Assembly: GCA_958445065.1 (NCBI GenBank) | Contig: CAUCQW010000018.1 | Coordinates: forward strand, 1-50,299 | DNA from: an uncultured Collinsella sp. | GTDB lineage: Bacteria > Actinomycetota > Coriobacteriia > Coriobacteriales > Coriobacteriaceae | Reading direction: 5' to 3' | Length of the DNA: 50,299 nucleotides | Part shown: in pieces, positions 1-8,400 of the stretch | Numbering within the stretch: position 1 is the first letter of the stretch | Layout of the letters: each line of letters begins with the position of its first letter | Program-made: the position numbers and the translations under genes | The notes under the pieces: model-generated | Told to the model about the DNA's origin: nothing | The model's database searches: none | The model's input: the letters and a program-made list of their open reading frames with translations, nothing else

Positions 1-88
1 GGGGGGGGGCGATTCCCGCGACAAGTGCCGCGGAAAGGGCGATGCCCACAGTTGCTCGTCTTGCTCTTCTTGCGAGAATGTCGTTCAT
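1..88 (-). CDS. N-terminal fragment of a secreted protein, cut by the window edge
   Basis: Reading the minus strand from an ATG at 88, the 29 visible codons give a classical Sec signal peptide: a basic N-region (LARRARRA), a hydrophobic core (TVGIALSAALVAGIA) and then consecutive prolines. The prolines are encoded by a run of at least nine C on this strand (G at 1-9 on the plus strand), where the window ends. A GAGGTG stretch lies about 10 nt before the ATG and a TATACT box lies upstream. The mature protein is not visible, so no function can be given. The homopolymer just after the signal peptide could allow slipped-strand frame switching. Confidence 0.5.
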   Translation of the reverse strand, partial: MNDILARRARRATVGIALSAALVAGIAPP

Positions 89-144
89 CTCGGCACCTCA
101 TTTCAAGGGTCGGCGACTCAGCTGGTAGCACTACTGTAAGTATA

Positions 145-156
145 CCAATCGATTGG
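145..156. promoter_or_regulatory. 12-bp perfect palindrome, candidate operator
   Basis: CCAATCGATTGG is a perfect 12-bp palindrome in the divergent region between the secreted-protein fragment and the ABC exporter. On the minus strand it lies directly upstream of a TATACT box, so a bound protein would interfere with transcription of the fragment. This is inference from position only. Confidence 0.3.
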
Positions 157-227
157 CGCGCCGCTGACCGGGCGTGCGCACCTCTCCGCTTCTCTGGAAA
201 CCGAATCCCATTAGAAATGACGAGTTG

Positions 228-257
228 TTTACGCTTCTTTTGGGCTCACCGTACTAT
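228..257 (+). promoter_or_regulatory. Putative sigma-A-type promoter of the first ABC exporter operon
   Basis: TTTACG at 228-233 and TACTAT at 252-257 are separated by 18 bp and lie about 45 nt before the ATG at 302. This is a reasonable housekeeping promoter for the two-gene operon. Confidence 0.4.
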
Positions 258-301
258 CATGATTCGAATTGAGTGTGAATGATGATAGGGAGCGCCCTTT
301 T

Positions 302-2158
302 ATGATTGAGCTGCTCAGGCGTTTTGGTGGCAAGTTTCGACGGTATATGGTGATTGGCCCTGCGTGCAAGCTGATCGAAGTGATCTTTGACCTGCTGACG
401 CCGCTCGTGATTGCCCAGATGATCGATAAGGGCATTGGCTCGCACGACGTGAACGCCGTCGTCCACTACGGTATGGTACTTGCCGCCATGGCCGTGATCG
501 GCATCTCGTTTACGCTCGTCTGCCAAAAGATGGCGGCGCTCACCTCGCAGGGCATGGGTACCGACATCCGCGGCGCGCTCTACGGGCACATCAATAAGCT
601 GAGCTATGCTGAGCTCGATCGCTTTGGCACGCCGTCGCTCATCACGCGTATCACCAACGATGTCAACCAGGTGCAGCTAGCTGTGGCGCTGGGCGTGCGC
701 ATGCTCATCCGCTGGCCCTTCCTGGCGGTGGGCTCCATGGTCGCGGCCCTTGCCATCGACCTTAAGCTCGGCATCATCTTTTTGATTTGCACGCCCGCCA
801 TCGGCCTGGTGTTTTGGTTTGTCATGGCGCGCTGCATTCCGTACTACAAGCAGCTGCAGGCAAAGCTTGACCGCATCGCGCTCATTTGCCGCGAGGGGCT
901 TTCGGGCGCCCGCGTGGTTCGCGCCTTTGTGCGCGAGGACCATGAGCGCGAGCGCTTTGCCCAAGCGGCCGATGACCAGGCACATACCGCCATCGCGGTG
1001 GGCAAGCTTTCGTCAATCCTTAATCCCGTCACGTTTTTGGTGATGAACCTGGGCGTGTGCGCCATCCTGTGGGTGGGCGGCATCCAGGTCAACGTGGGCG
1101 AGCTCACGCAGGGCCAGGTCATGGCGTTCGTCAACTACATGACGCAGACCCTGACCTCCATCGTGTATGTCGCCAACCTGGTCGTGGTCTTTACCAAGGC
1201 GAGCGCCAGTGCGTCGCGTATCAACGAGGTGCTCAATTGCGAGCCGAGCATCACCGACGAGGACAACCAGCCGGTTGCGCTGCCCGAGCCGAGCGACCTG
1301 GCGGGTGACGCTGTTCCGGTCTCCGCGCTGAGCTTTGACCATGCGAGTTTTTCGTTTGGCACGGGCGCCGCCAACGCCGTCAATGACGTGACCCTGGAGC
1401 TGCCGCTGGGCAAAACGCTCGGCATTATCGGCGGCACGGGCAGCGGCAAGTCCACGCTCGTTTCGCTTATCCCGCGCCTGTACGATGCGAGCGCTGGCAG
1501 CGTGAGCGTGATGGGCGCCGACGTGCGCACTTGGCCGCTCGACCAGCTGCGCCATGTGGTCGCGACCGTCCCGCAGCGCGCGTCGCTGGTGAGCGGCACC
1601 ATCCGCAGCAACCTGACCTGGCGTGACGAGTCAGCGACCGACGATGAGCTCTGGGCGGCGCTCGATATGGCGCAGGCCAGCGAATTCGTGCGCAACAAGC
1701 CGCAGGGGCTCGATGCCCCGGTCGAGGCGGGCGGTAAGAACTTCAGCGGTGGCCAACGCCAGCGCCTGACCATCGCGCGCGCCTTAGTGGGCTCGCCGCA
1801 GGTCCTGATCATGGACGACTCCGCCTCGGCACTCGACTTTAAGACCGACGCGGCGCTTCGCCATGCCATCCGCGAGCGCAGCGTGCGCGGTGCCGCCGAG
1901 GGCGGGCTGCCGCTCACGACGGTCATCGTGAGCCAGCGCGTCTCGACCGTGCGCGATGCCGACATGATCTGCGTGCTCGACCACGGATCGGTTGCGGGCC
2001 TGGGCACGCATGACGAGCTGTATGCAAGCTGCCAGCTCTATCGCGAGATTTGCCAGTCGCAGCTGCGCCGCGAGGAGCTCGAGGGCCAGCAGGGGAGCAC
2101 GGTGCCCGCGTCCGCCCCGACTGCCCCTGCGCCTACTTGCTCAAAGGAGGGTTGCTAG
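302..2158 (+). CDS. ABC exporter subunit, degenerate ATP site (heterodimer partner 1)
   Basis: Fused six-helix transmembrane domain (about residues 15-310) and ATPase domain (about 350-590), 618 aa, the usual length of a half-size exporter. Walker A is GGTGSGKST near residue 377 and the signature is FSGGQ near 480. The Walker B catalytic Glu is replaced by Asp (LIMDDSAS) and the switch His by Gln (IVSQRVS). That pattern marks the partner carrying the non-hydrolytic site in heterodimeric exporters such as TM287/288 and BmrCD. I chose ATG 302 because AGGGAG lies about 10 nt upstream; an in-frame TTG at 269 is less likely. The next gene starts directly after its stop. The substrate is unknown; drugs or peptides are typical. 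Confidence 0.9.
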   Translation: MIELLRRFGGKFRRYMVIGPACKLIEVIFDLLTPLVIAQMIDKGIGSHDVNAVVHYGMVLAAMAVIGISFTLVCQKMAALTSQGMGTDIRGALYGHINKLSYAELDRFGTPSLITRITNDVNQVQLAVALGVRMLIRWPFLAVGSMVAALAIDLKLGIIFLICTPAIGLVFWFVMARCIPYYKQLQAKLDRIALICREGLSGARVVRAFVREDHERERFAQAADDQAHTAIAVGKLSSILNPVTFLVMNLGVCAILWVGGIQVNVGELTQGQVMAFVNYMTQTLTSIVYVANLVVVFTKASASASRINEVLNCEPSITDEDNQPVALPEPSDLAGDAVPVSALSFDHASFSFGTGAANAVNDVTLELPLGKTLGIIGGTGSGKSTLVSLIPRLYDASAGSVSVMGADVRTWPLDQLRHVVATVPQRASLVSGTIRSNLTWRDESATDDELWAALDMAQASEFVRNKPQGLDAPVEAGGKNFSGGQRQRLTIARALVGSPQVLIMDDSASALDFKTDAALRHAIRERSVRGAAEGGLPLTTVIVSQRVSTVRDADMICVLDHGSVAGLGTHDELYASCQLYREICQSQLRREELEGQQGSTVPASAPTAPAPTCSKEGC

Positions 2159-4018
2159 ATGAACCCGTATACTTCTTCCGGTTCGGTCGCCACGATGACC
2201 GCTAATGTGTCCGGCAACGATAACCTCAACGACCTGGGCGACGGCCCGCGCCAACCCGGTGATCCCGAGCGCTATCCCGTGGGCGCGGTGACGCGCCGCC
2301 TGCTGGGCTATGTTCGCCCGCACCGTATTTCGTTTACGGCGTCGTTTGTGAGCGCCGCCATCTCGGTGATCTTGCAACTCTATACGCCCATCCTCATCGG
2401 CGAGGGCATCGACCTTATCGTTGCCGCCGGTCAGGTGGACTTCGACGCGCTGCTGCCGCTCGTTACCAAACTCGCGCTCGTCGTGGTGGGAGCAGCGGCC
2501 TTCCAGTGGCTGCAGGGCTACTGCGTCAACCGCCTGTCCTACGAAACGGTGCGCGACATGCGCGTGGAGGCGAGCGATAAGCTCAGCCGCATGCCGCTCA
2601 GTTTTATCGACGGCCATGCCCACGGCGACCTTATGAGTCGCGTGGTCAACGACGTCGACCAGGTCGGCGACGGTCTGCTGCAGGGCTTTACCCAGCTCTT
2701 TACCGGCGTTATCACCATCGTTGGCACGCTCGCGTTTATGCTCTCCATCAACCTGATCATGACGCTCGTGGTGGTGCTCGTCACGCCGCTTTCCATTTTT
2801 GCAGCCGGCGCCATCGCCAAGCTTTCCAACAAGAGCTTTACAGCACAGCAGCGCATCCAAGGGCAGCTCGGTGGTCATATCGAGGAGTATGTGGGCGAGC
2901 AGAAACTTGTCGACGCCTTTGCCTACGGTCCGCACGCTCAGCAGCGCTTCGATGCCCTCAACGCTGAGCTCTACACCGCGGGTGAGCGCGCGCAGTTTAT
3001 GGGTTCGCTCTCCAACCCCGGCACGCGCTTTATCAACAACATCATCTATGCCGTGGTCGCTGTGATCGGCTGCGTGGGCGTGATCACGGGCGTGCCCGCG
3101 GCGCTCACGGTGGGCGGCGTGCAGATTTTCCTGTCCTATGCCAACCAGTACACCAAGCCGTTCAACGAGGTCACCAACGTCATTACGCAAATTCAGACCG
3201 CGTACGCCTCGGCGCGCCGCATGTTTGCGCTGCTCGATGCGCGCGAGCAGGAGCCCGACGCGTCGGACGCCGTAGAGCTCGCCGCCCCGAAGGGCGAGGT
3301 CGCCTTTGAGCATGTGGACTTTAGCTACGTGCCCGACCGCAAACTGCTGCAGGATATCTGCATCGATGCCAAGCCCGGCATGCGCTTTGCCCTGGTCGGT
3401 CCTACGGGCTGTGGCAAGACGACGCTCATCAACCTGCTGCTGCGTTTTTACGATATCGATGCTGGGCGCATTGTGGTGGACGGGCGCTCGTCGCGTGACT
3501 ACACGCGCTCGAGCCTGCGCCGTGCCTTTGGCATGGTGCTGCAGGACACCTGGCTGTTCGAGGGCACGGTGGCGGAGAATATCGCTTACGGTTGCCCCGA
3601 TGCCACGCGTGAGCAGATTATCGAGGCCGCCAAGCGCGCGCACGCGCACAAGTTTATCGTGCAGCTGCCAGGCGGCTACGATACGGTCATCGGCGAGGAC
3701 GGCGGCACGTTTAGCCAAGGTCAAAAACAGCTGCTGTGCATCGCGCGCGTCATGCTCACCGATCCGGCGATTCTGCTGCTGGACGAGGCGACGTCGAGCA
3801 TCGATACGCGTACCGAGCTGCAGGTACAGGCGGCATTCGACGAGCTCATGGCCGGTCGCACAAGCTTTGTCGTGGCGCACCGCCTGTCGACGATCCGCAA
3901 CGCCGACTGCATTCTGGTCATGCGCGACGGCCAGATTATCGAGCGCGGCACGCACGACGAGCTGCTGGCGGCAGACGGCTTCTATGCCGAGCTCTACCGC
4001 AGCCAGTTTGCCCAGTAA
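2159..4018 (+). CDS. ABC exporter subunit, consensus ATP site (heterodimer partner 2)
   Basis: 619 aa: transmembrane domain at about residues 35-345 and ATPase domain at about 375-610. Walker A is GPTGCGKTT near 414, Walker B keeps its Glu (LLLDEATSS near 540) and the switch His is present (VAHRLS near 572). Its own signature is altered to SQGQ near 518. It therefore supplies the hydrolytic Walker motifs and the degenerate signature, complementing the upstream subunit. The ATG directly follows the upstream TAG and is preceded by AAAGGAGGG, so the genes are translationally coupled. The first 40 residues are polar and poorly conserved in this family. Confidence 0.92.
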   Translation: MNPYTSSGSVATMTANVSGNDNLNDLGDGPRQPGDPERYPVGAVTRRLLGYVRPHRISFTASFVSAAISVILQLYTPILIGEGIDLIVAAGQVDFDALLPLVTKLALVVVGAAAFQWLQGYCVNRLSYETVRDMRVEASDKLSRMPLSFIDGHAHGDLMSRVVNDVDQVGDGLLQGFTQLFTGVITIVGTLAFMLSINLIMTLVVVLVTPLSIFAAGAIAKLSNKSFTAQQRIQGQLGGHIEEYVGEQKLVDAFAYGPHAQQRFDALNAELYTAGERAQFMGSLSNPGTRFINNIIYAVVAVIGCVGVITGVPAALTVGGVQIFLSYANQYTKPFNEVTNVITQIQTAYASARRMFALLDAREQEPDASDAVELAAPKGEVAFEHVDFSYVPDRKLLQDICIDAKPGMRFALVGPTGCGKTTLINLLLRFYDIDAGRIVVDGRSSRDYTRSSLRRAFGMVLQDTWLFEGTVAENIAYGCPDATREQIIEAAKRAHAHKFIVQLPGGYDTVIGEDGGTFSQGQKQLLCIARVMLTDPAILLLDEATSSIDTRTELQVQAAFDELMAGRTSFVVAHRLSTIRNADCILVMRDGQIIERGTHDELLAADGFYAELYRSQFAQ

Positions 4019-4139
4019 GCACGGTCGTGGGGCAAATTAATCAATCGACAGAAGGTGGTTTACATCTGTCACGTTAGTACTAAGATATTCATCTAATAAA
4101 TTGCATTAGTGGCTTTAGTTTTGGGGGAAACGAGGCAAC

Positions 4140-4697
4140 GTGACTATGACGTGCTCTTTGGTGGTTAACAGCAAGAGCGGTAATACCAGGATGGTTTCGG
4201 GTGCGATCAAGCGCGCTCTGCAGGCTGCGGGCGTTGAGTTTGTCCATGCCGCGGCGTTGAGTGACGATGCGGATGCAGATCAGGTTGCGCTCGAGGCGCA
4301 GGGGGCCTGCGCGGCCGACATGGTGCTCGTCGGTTTTTGGTGCGACAAGGGCGCGTGCACGCCTTCGGTCGCGGCGTTGCTCTCCGCCTTGCACGGCAAG
4401 CGCGTGTTCCTGTTTGGCACCTGCGGCTTTGGCGCCGACCAGAGCTATTACCAGCAGATTATCGACCGCGTAGCTTCCAATTTGGCTGGGGATGCCGAGC
4501 TTGCGGGCTGGGCGATGTGCCAGGGTAAGATGGGCCCTGCGGTCAAGCAGCGCTACGAGGCCATGCTCGAGCAAGATCCCGACAACGCCCGCTTTAAGAT
4601 GCTGCTCGACAACTGGGTTGCCGCGAAGGACCATCCCACCAAGGAAGATCTGGACAACATGGCTGCAGCCGCCAAGAAGGCCGTGCTGGGGGAGTAG
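4140..4697 (+). CDS. Flavodoxin-family protein
   Basis: 185 aa with a flavodoxin-like fold. The N-terminal strand leads into SKSGNT, the FMN phosphate-binding loop (residues about 11-16), followed by a second strand (MVLVGFWCDKG) and a third (KRVFLFGTCGFG). It probably binds FMN and passes electrons to an unknown partner. The length is that of single-domain flavodoxin-like proteins of anaerobes that act as accessory electron carriers. The start is GTG 4140 or ATG 4146, both behind GGGGGAAACGAGG. It stands alone, with a possible TTTACA/TAAGAT promoter at 4061-4088. No partner reductase lies beside it, so its role is open. Confidence 0.75.
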   Translation: MTMTCSLVVNSKSGNTRMVSGAIKRALQAAGVEFVHAAALSDDADADQVALEAQGACAADMVLVGFWCDKGACTPSVAALLSALHGKRVFLFGTCGFGADQSYYQQIIDRVASNLAGDAELAGWAMCQGKMGPAVKQRYEAMLEQDPDNARFKMLLDNWVAAKDHPTKEDLDNMAAAAKKAVLGE

Positions 4698-4740
4698 CTC
4701 CCATCGCTGACGGCGGTCGGTCCATCTTTCTAAATGAAAC

Positions 4741-4867
4741 GTCCTCCCGGGCGTCGGGGCACGAAGTTCCCTGCTCTACAGTCCTGCGCAAGACGAAGGC
4801 CACATTAAGTGGCCTTCTTTGCGTGCGGAACTCGCGATGAACTTCGTGCCCCGCCGTCCGGGAGGAC
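4741..4867 (+). ncRNA. Structured element E1, candidate non-coding RNA or structured repeat
   Basis: Outer arms 4741-4769 and 4839-4867 pair over 29 positions with two exceptions (one of them G-U on this strand). Inside lie GTTCCCTGCTC, CAGTCCTGC, an apical hairpin with loop core CACATTAAGTG, and CGTGCGGAACTCGCGATG. A second copy in the opposite orientation at 10117-10247 keeps these internal blocks, while its outer and apical stems have different yet still complementary sequences. Stem changes that preserve pairing suggest selection on structure. The strand is a guess from the G-U pair. It may be compared with the published Collinsella-1 motif, but I cannot confirm identity. Confidence 0.5.
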
Positions 4868-4904
4868 GCCTCTTTATTGATGGGAGGCCTGATAGGTCGA
4901 TGGT

Positions 4905-5375
4905 TCCGTGCCCGGATGCGTCCAAAGTGGGACGGGCTTTCCGGATGGGCAGGCTTTCGAAAAATGCGTCCCGGAATTTGCCTTTGGAATGGGACGTAGT
5001 TTCCCGTTGAGGTGCTTTGCGGAAAGTGCATCCCACTCTGGGCGGTCGAAGTGGGACACACTTTCCCAAAGGCGCTCCAACGGGAAATTGCGTCCCATTA
5101 TTCGGTCAAGAAACGGGATGCATTTTCCCAATGAGAGCAAAACCGGAAAATGCATCCCACAATCAGCCCTCAAAGTGGGACGCCGTTTCCCAATGAGGCT
5201 CAAGCGGAAAATGCATCCCGGAATTTGCGCTCAAAGTGGGATGCGGTTTCCGGTTGAGGGTCTAAGGGGAAAATGCGTCCCAGAATCGACGCTTGAAATG
5301 GGATGCAGTTTCCCGATGAGGCGCTCGACGGAAAATACATCCCAGAAATGGCCTTTGAGCTGGGATAAGATTTCC
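4905..5375. repeat. Tandem hairpin array 1 (about 7.5 units, 61-62 bp period)
   Basis: Units begin near 4959, 5021, 5083, 5145, 5206, 5268 and 5330, with a degenerate first unit from about 4905. Each unit is an imperfect palindrome: left arm like GGAAAATGCATCCCA, a loop of 15-17 nt often containing GCnCTCAAAG, right arm like TGGGATGCAGTTTCC, then a linker like CAATGAGGCTCAAGC. Arms vary between units but mostly stay complementary. The array lies between element E1 and the surface-protein gene; 5376-5498 holds two copies of AAAATGAGACACG and the gene leader. Open frames through the array are by-products of its lack of stops. Confidence 0.85.
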
Positions 5376-5498
5376 GCGGCATCTCGGATTCTCAAAAATG
5401 AGACACGCCGTTGGCGAAAATGAGACACGTGATATCGGGCATCGGATGTATCATTTGCAAAAATGAGTCCACTCCACTCGAATAAAGCGAGGTCCCTC

Positions 5499-8400
5499 AT
5501 GTACGTTCCACACCCCCGTATCCGTAGGCTGTCGAAAATCCCGCTTGTTGGGACGGCGGCGCTTGCTGCGTTGATCGCCACGAGCGTCGCCTGCTTCACG
5601 GCCACGCCCCAGGTTGCCCAGGCGGCAGACGCGCCCGCAATCACCGATATGACCGAGCAGGATTATCAAGCCCTGGGTCTGGGCACGAGCGAGGACATTC
5701 CGGCCGATACCGTTGGCCCCTATTCCACTGATACCCCCACGACGTTTGCCACGCGCAGCGAGGTCTATATGGCAGCTAACGGTAGCCATGGCAATCGCTA
5801 CACTCTGCGCGACAAGCTCGAGAACGTCGAGCGCGGTGACATTGGCGGCAGCAGCAAACTCACCGATGGCTATGGAAGTGTGTGGGGCGCCGCAAAGTTC
5901 TGGCAAAACGTCAACAACTTCGATACGAACAGCGATCTCCACAAGCATAGCGACTACGGTGGCGGCACCTGGTCGTACCTAAGCAACAATGAGTCCTCAA
6001 CAGTACTCGCCAACGACAACAACGGTTTCTCGGGCATTCACGCCACGAGTGTTGAGTTCTGCAGCGACGCCAGCACGGGCAAAAAGAGCCGCGTTGCCGA
6101 GCTCCGTGCCTACGGCGACAGTTCCTCCACGACGATTGACGGCAAGTCATACGCCGGAAAGGTTGAGCTGGTCCTCTACTCGTTTAGCAACGGGCGTACG
6201 CGCACTCTCGACACACACCTGCCGGTGACGGTCAACACTAATATGATGTACGAAGGCCGTTTTAAGTACCTGGATGCCGGTTACCTGCAAGAGCACGACG
6301 CCGTCTTTGATGTCGAGGCGGGCGATGTCGATGGCGACGGCGTCGACGAGCTTTTTGTCTACGCGGGCTGCTATGTCGACGAGAACGGCGTGCGCAAGGC
6401 TGTAGTCGACATGTATGACTTGGAGGGCGGCAACTGGAAGCAAAGCGTCGTCAAGATCGATGCCGGTAACGCCGCGGACTACACCACGCACAACAAGGGC
6501 GGGAACGACTCCTGGACGCAGCTTCAGTCAGCTCCTGTCGTTTCGCTAGCGGCCGGCGACCTCGATCGCGATTTTTGCGATGACCTCGCCATCGTGGTCT
6601 CGGCACCCTACGGCAAGAAGAATATTGATAAGTCGACGCATTGCGAGCTGTTTTCGTGGGATGCATCCAAGGGTGCGCTCGTCCATGTCGATGCTCTGGG
6701 CGACGCGGGCGCAATCTCCCTCTCCGCGAACGGCAAGACCATGGTCGCTGCGAATGCGACGTTCGGCACGTTTGCCGCCTACGATGAAGAAGGAAAGAAG
6801 ACGGGTGAAACCGTCACGGGCCTTATTCTTGCGGGCTATGACTGGCAACGCAGCGCTTTTGATTACGGCGCTTCTGACGGCAGCAAGGGGCTGTACGGCG
6901 CGCTGTACCGCTACGCGTATTTTGACTCGGAGTCTGGCGAGTTCAAGCTTTCCGATTGTAAGGAATACAGAGACGGGCTCCTCGCCTCCTATGGGCTGAT
7001 GCATGTGCCCAACAGCGCATGGAAGGATAGCGCTCAGGATAAGCGCTATCCGTGCACCTTGGCGCCTATTGCCCTTGCCACTGCCAACCTTGACGGCCTG
7101 TCCGAGCAGCTGGCGGTTGACGAGGTGCTCGTGGGCGGCGATGTGTTCCGCGACTTTGCCTGCAACACGGCACAGAGCGGGGCTCAGGGCTTGGGGTCCA
7201 TGGTCGGAACCATGAGCATGAGCGGTCAGCAATACAACAGCAGCAACAAGCATGACCACAAGGGTATAGAACAGGTGTGGATCAGCGACGTCAAGGCGGG
7301 CAGCGTCTCGGGTTCGGACCGCTATAACGAGAGCTTTATCGCCGTGGTGGGCAAGCACCGCGACGAGGACCTGCGCAAGAACGATGACTACTATTGGATG
7401 ACCGCCTCGCATTTTTCGCTCGACGAGAACGGAAAGGTGCGCCGCGGCGAGGAGCAGGTGATTAGCGAGAGCAACCGTCGCGGCACTACCTACGGCACAT
7501 TTATCTCGCTCGCGCTGCCCGATGTCGACAACGACAGCGTCAAGATCACGTACAAGGACCGCTACAAGGTCTATACCAACCCGCGCGTGCTTGCCGTGCT
7601 GCAGGATGCGCCCTATGTTGAGGATCTGGAGCAGGCATACGGCTATCTGGTGTTGGGCGGCACGTCATACGGAGAGGAAAAGGGCACGGGGACATCCCAG
7701 GGCTATACCATTGGCGCCGAGTTGGGCGTTGCCGTCGAGGTGCAGACCGGTCCGCCCCTGGTCGCGATGAATGCTTCAGTCGATTTTGCCGCCGAGGGAT
7801 GCTATGACTACCGGAGCGAGCGCACGGTCAGCGCAAGCGTAAGCTATGAGTCGCATGCCGGCGAGGGTGACAAGGCCGTGCTCTACACGATTCCGATGGT
7901 CTATTACGAGTATGAGATCGAAAATGAGGAAACTGGTGGCAAGGGCGTGATGGCGGCGCCCGTGTCGCTCGGCGCGCAGACCTCGGTCGTTAATGTCGAG
8001 GCCTATGACCGCATTGCCAAACAGCACAATATGACGCCGCTCAGCTACTTTTTGACCAACCGGTCGGGAGAACCCGGAACCTATCAAACGACGCTCAACG
8101 GCGAGACTCCCGTTGGGGATTCCTTTGGCCTGGGCAAGCCTGGCGTAACGCGCGCCTACACGCACGATGGGTTTAACGGCGCCGCCGCGCAGTCGGGGGC
8201 GAGCATTGAGCAGACCATCGAAGTCGAGGAGGGCAAGGAGCAGGAGCTCGAGCTCGGCTTGACGCTGAACGGCAGCGTTGTCATGGGCGCGAAGCTCGCA
8301 AAGCACGAGTTGTTTGGCGGCCTGTGCTTTGGTGCCAACGCCGGCTTTACTACGGGTAACTCCTCGAGTGAATCGACCGAATACGGCGGCACCGTCGACA

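Noticed and set aside
4741..4867. E1 as an ordinary intrinsic terminator of the flavodoxin gene
   Set aside because: No T tract follows either arm, the stem is interrupted by conserved unpaired blocks, and the inverted copy near 10117 keeps those blocks.
4905..5375. CRISPR array
   Set aside because: The units recur at 61-62 bp, but repeats are diverged palindromes and the stretches between them resemble each other; there is no exact repeat with unique spacers and no cas gene.
4908..5423. 171-codon open frame with repeating GKCIP- and MGxxFP-like words
   Set aside because: It is the translation of hairpin array 1. Frames are open on both strands, there is no ribosome site, and the unit length is not a multiple of three, so a repeat protein is not maintained.
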